A DNA stretch of 64,000 bases from Bradyrhizobium commune (GCF_015624505.1 NZ_CP061379.1:3038001-3102000); one strand, 5' to 3'. Shown: positions 25,006 through 39,150, numbered from the stretch's first letter. Program-made: numbers and translations. Notes: generated by a model from the letters alone, not told the origin.

Positions 25006-27030
25006 ATGGCGTCCAGGCCTCTCTCTCCCGACAAACAGAAGCTCGCTGTGCAAGAGGCGGCCGAGCTCGAAGACAAGCTCGTCTCCGGCGAGAAGCCCGA
25101 GCTGGCAGAGGACGACGAGGACGAAGACCAGGACGACGAGCTTGAACTCGACGACGACGATGAGGACGAGGACCTCGTCGTCTTTACCGCCCGCGAAGCC
25201 GCCGGCGCGCTCGCGACCATCTGGGGTTTCGTCAATCCCTATCTCGCCAACTACAAGCGGACATTGTCGTACGTCGCGTTCGGCGTGACGGTCGAGACGC
25301 TGTTCAACGTCATCATGCCGCTCAGCCTGAAATTCCTCATCGACGACGCGCTCGGCGAGGAAGATTTTCAGGCGCTCTACAAGATTCTCGGCGTGCTCGC
25401 GGTCGCCGGCATCTTCACCTCGATCGTCGCTGTCTGGTACGAGCGCTGGGACGCGCGGTTGGCCGCCTGCATCATCTCAGACGTCCGCAAGCGGTTGTTC
25501 GAGCACGTCCAGGACCTGCCGGCGGCCTATTTCGGCCGCACCAAGCGCGGCGAGATCCTGTCGCGCTTCTCGGTCGATCTTTCGGCCTTCGAAGGTTCGG
25601 TCAAGACATTCGTCAACAGCGCCGCGTTGCCGTTTCTGGAATTGATTGCCGGCATCATCCTGATGGTGTTTTTGAACTGGCAGCTCGCGGTCGTTGCACT
25701 TCTGGTGTTCCCGATTACGCTGATCGGCCCCCGCATCCTGACGCCGAAGGCGGTCCAGGCCAATTACGAGCAGAAGCTCAACGAGAGCGCGCTGCTCGGC
25801 ATGGTGCAGGAGAACGTGGCGGCGCAGGCCGTCATCAAGGCGTTCAGCCTGCAGCGCAAGATGTTCGGCTTCTTTACCTTCCGCAACGACGAGACGCGTA
25901 ACAGGATTGCCGCAGCCGCGTTCCTGTCGACCATGGTGGAGCGGACCGTCACCATCTCTGTGCTGCTGCTGCACCTCGTGGTGCTGGCGATCGGCGCTTA
26001 TCTGGCTACCAAGGGCCAGATCACCATCGGTACTTTCGTCACCTTCGAGAGCGCGTTCTGGGAGGTCTCCTACAACATCGCCCATGTGATGCACTTCATC
26101 CCGGTGTCGATCTCCTCGGCTGCCGCGATCCGTCACATCCAAGAGCTCCTCGACGAGCCCACGCGCGGCGCCGACCGCCCCGGCGCGCCCGATCTGCCGC
26201 GCATCACCCACGACATCACCTTCGATCATGTCACGTTCCAGTACGACGGCAGCCAGACGCCGGTGCTGGACAATCTCAGCCTCAAGCTCAATGTCGGCAA
26301 GAGCATCGCCATCGTCGGCCCGTCGGGCTCCGGCAAGAGCACGCTGCTCAACCTGATCCTGCGGCTCTACGTGCCGGACGAAGGGCGCGTCACGATCGAC
26401 GGTGTCGACGTGCGCAAGGTGACGCTGGATTCGCTGCGCCGGAGCATGGCGGTCGTGTTCCAGGAGAACATGCTGTTCAACATGTCGATCCGCGAGAACA
26501 TCCGGCTCGGCAAGGAGGGCGCGACCGACGAGGAGGTGGAGGAGGCGGCCAGGAAGGCCGAGATCCACCGCTACATCATGAGCCTGCCGCAGCGCTACGA
26601 CACGCCGGTCGGCGAGCGCGGCGATACGTTGTCGGGCGGCCAACGCCAGCGCATCGCGATCGCGCGCGCGGTCATCCGTAATCCCTCCGTGCTGCTGCTC
26701 GACGAAGCCACCTCGGCGCTGGACCAGACCACGGAGGCCGCGATCAACCGCACGCTGCTCAAGGTCGCGAAGGGCCGCACCATGATCTGGTCGACCCATC
26801 GCCTGACCTCGGTGGTCGAGATGGACGAGATCATCGTGATCTCGGGGGGCAGGGCGATCGAGCGCGGCTCGCATGCCGAGCTGCTCGCCAGGAACGGTAG
26901 CTATCGCAAGCTGTGGAACGACCAGATCCACCAGCCGCATGGCGCGGTGGCTCAGGCCGACGACGACAGCGACGATGACGACGAGGAAGACCTCGAGGAT
27001 GATGAGGACGAGGACGACGAGGAGGAGTGA
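25006..27030 (+). CDS. ABC transporter, fused membrane/ATPase half-exporter with acidic termini
   Basis: A 674-residue ABCB-type half-transporter that should dimerise in the inner membrane and export a substrate. Six membrane segments lie between about residues 75 and 370. The ATPase domain has Walker A GPSGSGKS near 438, signature LSGGQRQR near 542, Walker B LLLDEATSALD near 565, and switch His in STHRL near 598. Residues about 34-58 and the last 23 residues are almost pure Asp/Glu, which is unusual for this family. The last 79 bases overlap a convergent gene on the other strand. The substrate is unknown; the flavoenzyme neighbours suggest a modified small molecule or lipid. Confidence 0.9.
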   Translation: MASRPLSPDKQKLAVQEAAELEDKLVSGEKPELAEDDEDEDQDDELELDDDDEDEDLVVFTAREAAGALATIWGFVNPYLANYKRTLSYVAFGVTVETLFNVIMPLSLKFLIDDALGEEDFQALYKILGVLAVAGIFTSIVAVWYERWDARLAACIISDVRKRLFEHVQDLPAAYFGRTKRGEILSRFSVDLSAFEGSVKTFVNSAALPFLELIAGIILMVFLNWQLAVVALLVFPITLIGPRILTPKAVQANYEQKLNESALLGMVQENVAAQAVIKAFSLQRKMFGFFTFRNDETRNRIAAAAFLSTMVERTVTISVLLLHLVVLAIGAYLATKGQITIGTFVTFESAFWEVSYNIAHVMHFIPVSISSAAAIRHIQELLDEPTRGADRPGAPDLPRITHDITFDHVTFQYDGSQTPVLDNLSLKLNVGKSIAIVGPSGSGKSTLLNLILRLYVPDEGRVTIDGVDVRKVTLDSLRRSMAVVFQENMLFNMSIRENIRLGKEGATDEEVEEAARKAEIHRYIMSLPQRYDTPVGERGDTLSGGQRQRIAIARAVIRNPSVLLLDEATSALDQTTEAAINRTLLKVAKGRTMIWSTHRLTSVVEMDEIIVISGGRAIERGSHAELLARNGSYRKLWNDQIHQPHGAVAQADDDSDDDDEEDLEDDEDEDDEEE

Positions 27031-28196
27031 CCGAGGAAATTCGGCTCCAGATGGAACGCTCCTCCAAGCCGCCGCAACAATCCCTGGGCTGACCAAGCCA
27101 GGAAGCGGGCCCAGCGCTGCGCCGTCCAGTACGGGTTGGTGGCGACCGATACAGAGCGGAAGTGGAACGCCTTCGCGGCTGACCATTCGTCGCAGGCCCG
27201 CTTGACCGGATCGGCGTAGAAGGCTGCGATCTTGCCTGCATCCATCCCGTCGGACGCCAGCCATTGCGGGATGTAGACGTTGCAGAGCCGCTCGACGTCG
27301 GTGAAGACCTTGTCGCAACCTGTGCCGGCGACAGGGCAGGAGGTCGAAAAGGCGTCACCGACCAGCACCAGGCCATTCTGATGGCTGGCATCATTCACAT
27401 AGAGATCGACGGGGCGGATCTTCATCTCGCCTGCGATGTCGAACGGGCCGGTGATGCGCTTCAGTCGCGGCAGCGCGGCGTGCAATGTCTCGCTGGGCGC
27501 GCGGCGCAGTTCGCGCAGCCAGGGATCGTCGAAGCTGCGATAGACAAACAGATTGGCACGCATCCGCGTACCGATCGGAAACAGCGTGATGTAGGGGATG
27601 CGGTCGCTCGGCCGCTCCGAGAAATAGGTCAGCGCGGGGAAATCGAATGAGGCTCGCCCCGCCGGCACGATATCGAACCCGACCGAGATCGAATGGCAGG
27701 CGCTGATGACGTTGCGGGTGATGCCGAGCTGGTGGCGCAGGCCGACATTCAATCCATTGGCGAGCACGACCAGGCGGGCGGATACGGTCCCTTCGTTGGA
27801 GATCGTGATCCGCTGCCGCTCCGGGCTGGTCTCGATCGACACCGCCTTGGCCCAGATGCGTTCGACAGTCTCGGGAATCTCGTCGCGGATCGCGTTGACC
27901 AGGCAATCGTAGAGGATGTTGAACTGGCGGCTCGGCGCCTTGTCGAGGAGACGGCCGAAGCGCGCGATCCAGTTCTCGCCGGCAAAGGTCGCGCGGCGCA
28001 GCACCGGGTCGGCTACCCCAGTTCGCTCGAATCGCTCGACCTGCCCGTGGCCGCTGATCTTTTCGACGCGAAAATCGGCCGGATAGGTTGCGTGCGGATC
28101 GATCAGAATCGCCGAAATGCCGGCGCGGCCGAGCATCGCGGCGGCGGTTGAGCCGGACAGTCCGCCGCCGATAATGGCAATGTCGGTGTACCGCAT
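26952..28196 (-). CDS. FAD-dependent monooxygenase/halogenase-like oxidoreductase
   Basis: A 414-residue flavoprotein of the p-hydroxybenzoate hydroxylase/geranylgeranyl reductase type. It starts MRYTDIAIIGGGLSGSTAAA (dinucleotide fold), has an EKISGHGQVERF segment and the second FAD motif NGLVLVGDAFSTSCPVAGTG. The body ends near FHLEPNFLGH. The remaining residues are nearly all Ser because they are read antisense to the acidic tail of the convergent ABC transporter. The true C-terminus may still be this one, since no earlier stop exists. It is convergent with the exporter, so it needs its own promoter, shared with the 675-base region before rpsL. Substrate unknown. Confidence 0.82.
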   Translation of the reverse strand: MRYTDIAIIGGGLSGSTAAAMLGRAGISAILIDPHATYPADFRVEKISGHGQVERFERTGVADPVLRRATFAGENWIARFGRLLDKAPSRQFNILYDCLVNAIRDEIPETVERIWAKAVSIETSPERQRITISNEGTVSARLVVLANGLNVGLRHQLGITRNVISACHSISVGFDIVPAGRASFDFPALTYFSERPSDRIPYITLFPIGTRMRANLFVYRSFDDPWLRELRRAPSETLHAALPRLKRITGPFDIAGEMKIRPVDLYVNDASHQNGLVLVGDAFSTSCPVAGTGCDKVFTDVERLCNVYIPQWLASDGMDAGKIAAFYADPVKRACDEWSAAKAFHFRSVSVATNPYWTAQRWARFLAWSAQGLLRRLGGAFHLEPNFLGHSSSSSSSSSSSRSSSSSSSLSSSA

Positions 28197-28871
28197 GGCG
28201 CTTGTCTCTGCCGAAGGTGGCAGATTGCCGCATCAAGAGGAAAAAAAGCCTTAGCGGGAGTTATAAAAGTATATTTCTCCCGGGTATAAATTGGTTTAGG
28301 GCTGGCGGAACCGGGGCCTCGTTCCCATATGGGCGAGGCGCGGTGAGGGCGGCCAAGAGGCGATTTCGGCAGGCACTAGAAGCGCTTTGTGACTGTCGTT
28401 TCGCCTTGACTTGATCGATTCTCACTTATAGAAAGCGCCTCACTTAACGACAGGCGGTGAGCATCGCCAACGTCGGAACGGGCCACCCGTTTTGACCCTT
28501 TCAGGGGTCGCAGAGACGGGCACCAACCTCGACGAATGCCGCTCAAACGCTGTCGATTATAGCTAGGCAATGCCAGGCGATTTTAGTTCTCTTGAGCAAG
28601 TTCTCTTGAGATCGAACTCGGATGCATGACCTCGGTATGCGGGCTGACGGCGTTTTTCGCTGATTGGCCCAAAGACTGTGGTCCTCTGTGCGTCGAAGCG
28701 CTTTCCGCTCAGTGATGGAGCGGTTGGCGCGATTTCGCTTTGTGCGGATTGTTCCGTGCGAGGCGGCCTCATCGGATGGGTCGTCCGAATAGAATTTGCG
28801 GTCCCGGCAACGGGCCGCGGCAAGACAGCGGGCCCGGAAGGGGCCGCGATAGAACAAAGGGTAAGGCCAGG
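28197..28871. other. 675-base divergent intergenic region before rpsL
   Basis: No credible gene. It separates the minus-strand flavoprotein gene from rpsL. The first 120 bases are AT-rich, with stretches such as TATAAAAGTATATTT, and are the likely promoter for the minus-strand gene, though no clear pair of boxes stands out. The rpsL promoter candidate lies at 28406-28432. The remaining 440 bases form a long str-operon leader without any recognisable structure. Confidence 0.5.
28406..28432 (+). promoter_or_regulatory. Probable promoter of the rpsL-rpsG-fusA-tuf operon
   Basis: CTTGAC, a 16-base spacer, then TATAGA. Both boxes match the alphaproteobacterial housekeeping consensus well. It lies about 440 bases upstream of rpsL, leaving a long leader. 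Predicted from sequence only. Confidence 0.55.
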
Positions 28872-29243
28872 ATGCCGACGATCAACCAGCTGATCGCTCA
28901 ACCGCGTGAAGTGCAGAAGTCGCGCAAGAAGGTGCCGGCGCTGCAACAGTCGCCGCAGAAGCGCGGCGTTTGCACGCGCGTCTACACCACGACCCCGAAG
29001 AAGCCGAACTCGGCGCTTCGTAAGGTTGCCAAGGTGCGCCTGACCAACGGCTTCGAGGTGATCGGCTACATCCCGGGTGAGGGCCATAACCTCCAGGAGC
29101 ACTCGGTGGTCATGATCCGCGGCGGCCGCGTCAAGGACTTGCCTGGCGTGCGCTACCACATCCTCCGCGGCGTTCTGGATACCCAGGGCGTCAAGAACCG
29201 TAAGCAGCGTCGTTCGAAGTACGGCGCGAAGCGTCCGAAGTAA
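28872..29243 (+). CDS. rpsL: 30S ribosomal protein S12
   Basis: The 123-residue S12 of the decoding centre. [19 protein letters not shown] carries the two lysines whose replacement gives streptomycin resistance elsewhere, here in the sensitive form. The second key loop reads [21 protein letters not shown] with the Asp that is methylthiolated in many bacteria. The start ATG follows AGGCCAGG; a longer in-frame extension upstream is not S12-like. First gene of the str operon. Confidence 0.98.
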   Translation: MPTINQLIAQPREVQKSRKKVPALQQSPQKRGVCTRVYTTTPKKPNSALRKVAKVRLTNGFEVIGYIPGEGHNLQEHSVVMIRGGRVKDLPGVRYHILRGVLDTQGVKNRKQRRSKYGAKRPK

Positions 29244-29729
<486 letters not shown>

Positions 29730-29762
29730 CGGCGAAACAAACGGACTCGCAAGGAACACCCC

Positions 29763-31835
<2,073 letters not shown>

Positions 31836-31875
31836 TTGTCGTCGGTCTCGAACTGACGATTGAACGGAGAGTCAA

Positions 31876-33066
<1,191 letters not shown>

Positions 33067-33084
33067 TCAAGCGAATAGGGAATG

Positions 33085-33134
33085 GTGAGTGGCGAATAGG
33101 GAAATCCATTCGCTACTCGCTACTCGCCACTCAC
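33085..33134. repeat. Palindromic repeat (GTGAGTGGCGAATAG family), copy 1, tuf-rpsJ gap
   Basis: Inverted arms GTGAGTGGCGAATA and TACTCGCCACTCAC (one mismatch) with the short tandem CGCTACT in the centre. A longer copy of the same family is at 45908-45970. It lies inside the translation superoperon, 16 bases before the rpsJ start, and partly overlaps the space where the ribosome site lies. Confidence 0.8.
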
Positions 33135-33150
33135 TAAAGAAAGAACGGCA

Positions 33151-33459
33151 ATGAACGGCCAAAACATTCGTATCCGTCTCAAGGCGTTCGACCATCGTAT
33201 CCTCGATACGTCGACCCGCGAGATCGTGAACACGGCGAAGCGCACCGGTGCGCAGGTTCGCGGACCCATTCCGCTGCCCACCCGCATCGAGAAGTTCACC
33301 GTGAACCGTTCGCCGCACGTCGACAAGAAGAGCCGCGAGCAGTTCGAGATGCGCACTCACAAGCGCCTGCTCGACATCGTCGATCCGACCCCGCAGACCG
33401 TCGATGCTTTGATGAAGCTCGACCTCGCCGCCGGTGTCGATGTCGAGATCAAGCTCTGA
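33151..33459 (+). CDS. rpsJ: 30S ribosomal protein S10
   Basis: The 102-residue S10 (also NusE, part of antitermination complexes and a NusG partner). It begins [19 protein letters not shown] and contains [19 protein letters not shown], with the loop that reaches the 30S head. A GAAAGAACGG segment is the ribosome site. Its stop codon runs straight into a palindromic repeat. First gene of the S10 cluster. Confidence 0.98.
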
Positions 33460-33505
33460 GCATGACCCCGAAAGTGGGCACCGGTTTTCGGACCGGGTCA
33501 TGCTC
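33458..33505. repeat. Palindromic repeat (GAGCATGACC family), copy 1, rpsJ-rplC gap
   Basis: Arms GAGCATGACCC and GGGTCATGCTC (11 bp perfect), around a centre with AAAGTGGGCACCGG and CCGGTTTTCGG. The first base of the element lies in the rpsJ stop codon. The copy at 61258-61306 has the same relation to its upstream gene. Confidence 0.85.
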
Positions 33506-33553
33506 ACAAAGATTAGCTAGTCCGCAAGGACAGAAAGAACAGGAAGCAAGCCG

Positions 33554-34267
33554 ATGCGCTCCGGAGTGATCGCACAAAAGGTCGGGATGACGCGGGTCTT
33601 TACAGAGGCCGGCGAACATATCCCCGTGACCGTGCTGAAGCTCGGCAATTGCCAGGTCGTAGGCCACCGCACCGAAGAGAAGAACGGTTACGTCGCGCTC
33701 CAGCTTGGTTCTGGCAGCCGCAAGACCGTTTACATGCCCAAGGCCGAGCGCGGCCAGTTCGCGGTCGCCAAGGTCGAGCCGAAGCGGCAGGTCGAGGAGT
33801 TCCGCGTCACTGCGGATGCCATGATCCCCGTGGGCGCCGAGATCCTCGCCGACCATTTCGTCGTCGGCCAGTTCGTCGACGTCACCGGTACCTCGGTCGG
33901 TAAGGGCTTTGCCGGCGGTATGAAGCGCTGGAATTTCGGCGGTCTGCGCGCCACGCACGGTGTGTCGATCTCGCATCGTTCGATCGGTTCGACCGGTGGT
34001 CGTCAGGACCCCGGCAAGACCTGGAAGAACAAGAAGATGCCCGGCCACATGGGTGTCGATCGCATCACCACGCTCAACCTTCGCGTCGTCCAGACCGATG
34101 TCGAGCGCGGCCTGATCCTCGTCGAAGGCGCCGTTCCCGGCTCCAAGGGCGGCTGGATCCGCGTGCGCGACGCCGTCAAGAAGCCGCTGCCGAAGGAAGC
34201 TCCGAAGCCCGGCAAGTTCAAGGTTGCTGGCGACGCGGAAGCCGCCCCGGCCGCGCAGGAGGCGTGA
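33554..34267 (+). CDS. rplC: 50S ribosomal protein L3
   Basis: The 237-residue L3, slightly longer than the Escherichia coli protein because of a C-terminal Ala/Lys tail. It begins [20 protein letters not shown]. The loop approaching the peptidyl-transferase centre reads [20 protein letters not shown], with the Gln that PrmB methylates in other bacteria. Start ATG after AGGAAGC. One base separates its stop codon from the rplD start, suggesting coupling. Confidence 0.98.
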   Translation: MRSGVIAQKVGMTRVFTEAGEHIPVTVLKLGNCQVVGHRTEEKNGYVALQLGSGSRKTVYMPKAERGQFAVAKVEPKRQVEEFRVTADAMIPVGAEILADHFVVGQFVDVTGTSVGKGFAGGMKRWNFGGLRATHGVSISHRSIGSTGGRQDPGKTWKNKKMPGHMGVDRITTLNLRVVQTDVERGLILVEGAVPGSKGGWIRVRDAVKKPLPKEAPKPGKFKVAGDAEAAPAAQEA

Positions 34268-34268
34268 G

Positions 34269-34889
34269 ATGGAATTGAAGGTCACGACCCTCGAAGGTAA
34301 GGAAGCCGGCTCCGTCCAGCTGTCCGACGCCATTTTCGGCCTCGAGCCGCGCGAAGACATCATCGCGCGCTGTGTGCAGTGGCAGCTCAACAAGCGCCAA
34401 GCCGGCACGCACAAGGCCAAGGGCCGCGCCGAGATCTGGCGCACCGGCAAGAAGATGTACAAGCAGAAGGGCACCGGCGGCGCTCGTCACGGCTCGGCCC
34501 GCGTGCCGCAGTTCCGTGGCGGTGGCCGTGCCTTCGGGCCGGTGGTGCGTTCGCACGCCACCGACCTGCCGAAGAAGGTCCGCGCGCTCGCCCTCAAGCA
34601 TGCGCTGTCGGCCAAGGCCAAGGACGGCGATCTGCTGGTGATCGACAAGGCCGCGCTGGAAGCCGCCAAGACCAAGGCGCTGCTCGGCCACTTCTCGGGC
34701 CTGGGCCTGACGAACGCGCTGATCATCGACGGTGCCGAGCTCAACAACGGCTTCGCCGCTGCGGCCCGCAACATCCCGAACATGGACGTGCTGCCGATCC
34801 AGGGCATCAACGTTTATGACATTCTGCGCCGTCAGAAACTCGTTCTGACCAAGGCCGCCATCGATGCGCTGGAGGCGCGCTTCAAATGA
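34269..34889 (+). CDS. rplD: 50S ribosomal protein L4
   Basis: The 206-residue L4. The extended loop that lines the exit tunnel is [20 protein letters not shown]. The start is placed at the ATG giving [14 protein letters not shown], preceded by GGAGG inside the end of rplC; a 15-codon upstream frame is an artefact. In enterobacteria L4 represses the S10 operon. The stop overlaps the rplW start by four bases. Confidence 0.97.
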   Translation: MELKVTTLEGKEAGSVQLSDAIFGLEPREDIIARCVQWQLNKRQAGTHKAKGRAEIWRTGKKMYKQKGTGGARHGSARVPQFRGGGRAFGPVVRSHATDLPKKVRALALKHALSAKAKDGDLLVIDKAALEAAKTKALLGHFSGLGLTNALIIDGAELNNGFAAAARNIPNMDVLPIQGINVYDILRRQKLVLTKAAIDALEARFK

Positions 34890-35188
34890 CGAAGAACATC
34901 GAGGCTCGCCATTACGACGTGATCGTCGCTCCGGTCGTCACCGAAAAGGCGACGCTGGCGTCCGAGCACAACAAGGTCCTGTTCAAGGTGGCCGCGAAGG
35001 CGACCAAGCCGCAGATCAAGGAAGCGATCGAGAAGCTGTTCGACGTCAAGGTCAAGAGCGTCAACACGCTGGTCCGCAAGGGCAAGACCAAGATCTTCCG
35101 CGGCAATCTCGGCTCGCAGTCGAACACCAAGCGCGCGATCGTGACCCTCGAAGAGGGCCACCGGATCGACGTCACCACCGGTCTGTAA
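34886..35188 (+). CDS. rplW: 50S ribosomal protein L23
   Basis: The 100-residue L23 at the exit of the peptide tunnel, the docking site for trigger factor and SRP. It begins [20 protein letters not shown] and has the [17 protein letters not shown] segment. Translation is coupled to rplD through the ATGA overlap. Confidence 0.97.
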   Translation: MTKNIEARHYDVIVAPVVTEKATLASEHNKVLFKVAAKATKPQIKEAIEKLFDVKVKSVNTLVRKGKTKIFRGNLGSQSNTKRAIVTLEEGHRIDVTTGL

Positions 35189-35200
35189 GGTCGTACGACG

Positions 35201-36034
35201 ATGGCACTGAAGACATTCAATCCTACGACGCCGGGCCAGCGCCAGCTGGTCATGGTCGATCGTTCGGCGCTCTACAAGGGCAAGCCGGTCAAGGCGCTCA
35301 CCGAAGGCAAGCACTCTTCCGGTGGTCGCAACAACACCGGTCGCATCACCGTCCGCTTCCGCGGTGGTGGTCACAAGAGGACGCTGCGCACCGTCGACTT
35401 CAAGCGTGAGAAGGTCGACGTTCCCGCGACCGTCGAGCGGCTGGAATACGATCCGAACCGCACCGGCTTCATCGCCCTGATCAAGTATCAGGACGGCGAG
35501 CAGGCCTACATCCTGGCGCCTCAGCGCCTGGCCGTGGGTGACACTATCGTCGCCGGCAACTATGTCGACGTGAAGCCAGGCAACGTCATGCCGCTCGGCA
35601 ACATGCCGGTCGGCACGATCATCCACAACATCGAGGTCAAGATCGGGAAGGGCGGTCAGCTCGCCCGTTCCGCCGGCACCTATGCCCAGCTGGTCGGTCG
35701 CGACCAGGATTACGTCATCATCCGCCTGAACTCGGGCGAGCAGCGCCTGGTCCACGGCCGTTGCCGCGGCACGATCGGTGCGGTGTCGAATCCGGACCAC
35801 ATGAACACCTCGATCGGCAAGGCCGGCCGCAATCGCTGGTTGGGCCGTAAGCCGCACAACCGGGGCGTCTCGATGAACCCGATCGACCATCCGCACGGCG
35901 GTGGTGAAGGTCGTACCTCGGGCGGTCGCCACCCGGTTACTCCGTGGGGCAAGCCGACCAAGGGCAAGAAGACCCGCACCAACAAGTCGACCAACAAATT
36001 CATTCTCCTAAGCCGCCACAAGCGGAAGAAGTAA
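35201..36034 (+). CDS. rplB: 50S ribosomal protein L2
   Basis: The 277-residue L2, needed for subunit joining and peptidyl transfer. It starts [17 protein letters not shown] and carries the near-invariant segment [20 protein letters not shown] with the conserved His close to the catalytic centre. It ends in a basic tail, LLSRHKRKK. It follows rplW by 12 bases. Confidence 0.98.
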   Translation: MALKTFNPTTPGQRQLVMVDRSALYKGKPVKALTEGKHSSGGRNNTGRITVRFRGGGHKRTLRTVDFKREKVDVPATVERLEYDPNRTGFIALIKYQDGEQAYILAPQRLAVGDTIVAGNYVDVKPGNVMPLGNMPVGTIIHNIEVKIGKGGQLARSAGTYAQLVGRDQDYVIIRLNSGEQRLVHGRCRGTIGAVSNPDHMNTSIGKAGRNRWLGRKPHNRGVSMNPIDHPHGGGEGRTSGGRHPVTPWGKPTKGKKTRTNKSTNKFILLSRHKRKK

Positions 36035-36046
36035 GGAACGCCGGAC

Positions 36047-36325
36047 ATGGTTCGTTCAGTCTGGAAAGGCCCGTTCGTCGAGGGTTCTCTGCTCAAGAAG
36101 GCAGATGCCGCGCGCGCGTCCGGCCGTCACGACGTCATCAAGATCTGGAGCCGTCGCTCGACGATCCTGCCGCAGTTCGTCGGCCTGACCTTCGGCGTCT
36201 ACAACGGTCAGAAGCACGTGCCGGTGGCCGTCAACGAGGAAATGGTCGGTCACAAGTTCGGCGAGTTCTCGCCGACCCGGACCTTCCATGGCCACTCCGG
36301 CGACAAGAAAGCCAAGAAGGCTTGA
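36047..36325 (+). CDS. rpsS: 30S ribosomal protein S19
   Basis: The 92-residue S19 of the 30S head. It starts [20 protein letters not shown] and contains the signature [20 protein letters not shown]. It binds with S13, encoded later in the window. Start 12 bases after rplB with a GGAACG site. Confidence 0.98.
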   Translation: MVRSVWKGPFVEGSLLKKADAARASGRHDVIKIWSRRSTILPQFVGLTFGVYNGQKHVPVAVNEEMVGHKFGEFSPTRTFHGHSGDKKAKKA

Positions 36326-36335
36326 GGATTAAACG

Positions 36336-36725
36336 ATGAGCAAACCTAAGCGCGAACGGAGCCTCGCCGAGAACGAGGCCAAGGCGGTCGCCCGGATGCT
36401 GCGGGTGAGCCCGCAGAAGCTCAACCTGGTCGCCCAGCTCATTCGCGGCCGGAAAGCGGCTGCTGCGCTCGCCGACCTGCAGTTTTCGCGCAAGCGGATC
36501 GCGATCGACGTGAAGAAGTGCCTGGAATCGGCTATCGCAAACGCCGAGAACAACCACGACCTCGACGTCGACGATCTCGTCGTGGCGCAGGCCTTCGTCG
36601 GCAACGGCCTCGTGATGAAGCGCTTTGCCGCCCGCGGCCGTGGTCGCTCGGGCCGTGTCTACAAACCATTTTCGCAGCTGACGATCATTGTTCGTCAGGT
36701 CGAAGCCGAAGCAGCAGCGGCTTAA
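36336..36725 (+). CDS. rplV: 50S ribosomal protein L22
   Basis: The 129-residue L22. The N-terminal globular part has [20 protein letters not shown]. The C-terminal beta-hairpin [20 protein letters not shown] reaches into the exit tunnel next to the L4 loop, where macrolide-resistance changes occur. It is 10 bases after rpsS. Confidence 0.98.
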   Translation: MSKPKRERSLAENEAKAVARMLRVSPQKLNLVAQLIRGRKAAAALADLQFSRKRIAIDVKKCLESAIANAENNHDLDVDDLVVAQAFVGNGLVMKRFAARGRGRSGRVYKPFSQLTIIVRQVEAEAAAA

Positions 36726-36743
36726 GGGTCGCAGGAGAAAACG

Positions 36744-37463
<720 letters not shown>

Positions 37464-37495
37464 CGCCAGCACAGAGAATTTGAGGGCTTACAGCC

Positions 37496-37909
37496 ATGAT
37501 GCAACCTAAGAAAACGAAGTTCCGGAAGGCGCATAAGGGCCGCATTCACGGCGTTGCGACTTCGGGCGCGACGTTGGCGTTCGGCCAGTTCGGGCTGAAG
37601 GCGACCGAGCCTGAGCGCGTCACCGCGCGCCAGATCGAGGCCGCCCGCCGTGCGCTGACCCGCCACATGAAGCGCGCCGGCCGCGTCTGGATCCGCGTGT
37701 TCCCCGACGTTCCGGTGTCGAAGAAGCCGGCCGAAGTCCGCATGGGCTCCGGCAAGGGTTCGCCGGAATTGTGGGTCGCGCGCGTCAAGCCGGGCCGGGT
37801 GCTGTTCGAGATCGACGGCGTCAACACCCAGACGGCGCGTGAAGCGCTGACGCTGGCGGCCGCCAAGCTGCCGATCAAGACGCGCTTCGTCGAGCGCATT
37901 GCGGAGTAA
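37496..37909 (+). CDS. rplP: 50S ribosomal protein L16
   Basis: The 137-residue L16 near the A site of the 50S subunit. It starts [20 protein letters not shown]; there are two successive ATG codons. The signature [20 protein letters not shown] holds the Arg that is hydroxylated in some bacteria. Its stop abuts the rpmC start region. Confidence 0.98.
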   Translation: MMQPKKTKFRKAHKGRIHGVATSGATLAFGQFGLKATEPERVTARQIEAARRALTRHMKRAGRVWIRVFPDVPVSKKPAEVRMGSGKGSPELWVARVKPGRVLFEIDGVNTQTAREALTLAAAKLPIKTRFVERIAE

Positions 37910-37914
37910 TGGCC

Positions 37915-38121
37915 ATGGCACAGATGAAGATCGAAGACATCCGCGCGATGAGCCCCGACCAGCAGGACGACGCCGTCCTCAACCTGAAGAAGGAGCGCTT
38001 CAACCTGCGCTTCCAGCGCGCCACCGGGCAGCTCGAGAACACCTCGCGCCTGCGCGAGGCTCGCCGCGACATCGCCCGCATCAAGACCATCGCCGCGCAG
38101 AAGCGCGCGAAAGAGAAGTAA
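37915..38121 (+). CDS. rpmC: 50S ribosomal protein L29
   Basis: A 68-residue L29 made of helices only, at the tunnel exit beside L23. I start at [19 protein letters not shown] because a GGAG lies eight bases upstream, inside the end of rplP. An ATG two codons earlier overlaps the rplP stop codon and is too close to the same ribosome site. The core reads [20 protein letters not shown]. Confidence 0.95.
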   Translation: MAQMKIEDIRAMSPDQQDDAVLNLKKERFNLRFQRATGQLENTSRLREARRDIARIKTIAAQKRAKEK

Positions 38122-38134
38122 GGGGCTTACGAAT

Positions 38135-38383
38135 ATGCCGAAACGTACTCTGCAAGGCGTGGTCGTCAGCGACAAGACTGCCAAGACCGTCGTGGTGCGC
38201 GTCGATCGCCGCTTCACGCACCCGATCTACAAGAAGACGATCCGCCGTTCGAAGAACTACCACGCACACGACGAGAACAACGAGTTCAAGCCGGGCGACA
38301 TGGTGTGGATCGAGGAATCGAAGCCGATTTCGAAGTTGAAGTGCTGGATCGTGATCCGGGGCGAACACAAGAAAAGCGCCTGA
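38135..38383 (+). CDS. rpsQ: 30S ribosomal protein S17
   Basis: The 82-residue S17, an OB-fold primary 16S rRNA binder. It starts [20 protein letters not shown] and has the loop segment [26 protein letters not shown] site lies before the ATG. It is followed by an 84-base gap, larger than others in this cluster, without a clear terminator. Confidence 0.98.
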   Translation: MPKRTLQGVVVSDKTAKTVVVRVDRRFTHPIYKKTIRRSKNYHAHDENNEFKPGDMVWIEESKPISKLKCWIVIRGEHKKSA

Positions 38384-38467
38384 TCTGTTGGCCTTGGCCG
38401 ACTGACTTCAGGGAAATGTTGAGCGCCGGCTAGGCTGGCGCAAAGAGAAAGAGGACGAGGTGCATCA

Positions 38468-38836
38468 ATGATTCAGATGCAGACCAACCTCGACGTGGCC
38501 GATAATTCTGGCGCACGCCGTGTCATGTGTATCAAGGTGCTCGGAGGCTCCAAGCGCCGCTACGCCACGATCGGCGACATCATCGTCGTCTCGATCAAGG
38601 AAGCGATTCCGCGTGGCAAGGTGAAGAAGGGCGACGTGATGAAGGCCGTCGTGGTGCGGGTCCGCAAGGACATCCGCCGCGCCGACGGTTCGGTCATCCG
38701 CTTCGACCGCAACGCCGCCGTCCTGATCAACAACCAGGCCGAGCCGGTCGGCACCCGTATCTTCGGGCCCGTGCCGCGCGAGCTGCGCGCCAAGAACCAC
38801 ATGAAGATCATTTCGCTCGCGCCGGAGGTGCTGTGA
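38468..38836 (+). CDS. rplN: 50S ribosomal protein L14
   Basis: The 122-residue L14 at the subunit interface. It starts [20 protein letters not shown] and has the signature [20 protein letters not shown]. Its stop codon TGA overlaps the rplX ATG. First gene of the classical spc group. Confidence 0.98.
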   Translation: MIQMQTNLDVADNSGARRVMCIKVLGGSKRRYATIGDIIVVSIKEAIPRGKVKKGDVMKAVVVRVRKDIRRADGSVIRFDRNAAVLINNQAEPVGTRIFGPVPRELRAKNHMKIISLAPEVL

Positions 38837-39150
38837 TGGCCGCGAAGATCCGCAAGGGCGACAAGGTCGTCGTGCTGACCGGCCGCGACAAGGGTCGCAC
38901 CGGCGAGGTGTTCGAAGTGCGCCCCGACGCCGGCACGGCGCTGGTGCGCGGCATCAACATGGTCAAGCGTCACCAGAAGCAGACGCAGGCCCAGGAAGGC
39001 GGCATCATCTCGAAAGAGTCGCCGATCCAACTGTCCAACGTCGCCTATGTCGGCAAGGACGGAAAGCCGACGCGCGTCGGATTCAAGATTCTGGCGGACG
39101 GCAAGAAGGTTCGCATCGCCAAGAGCTCGGGAGCTGAGATCGATGGCTGA
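38836..39150 (+). CDS. rplX: 50S ribosomal protein L24
   Basis: The 104-residue L24, an assembly initiator with a KOW motif ([20 protein letters not shown]). The start is the ATG overlapping the L14 stop codon; the long frame upstream is a shadow of rplN. Its end overlaps rplE by eight bases. Confidence 0.97.
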   Translation: MAAKIRKGDKVVVLTGRDKGRTGEVFEVRPDAGTALVRGINMVKRHQKQTQAQEGGIISKESPIQLSNVAYVGKDGKPTRVGFKILADGKKVRIAKSSGAEIDG

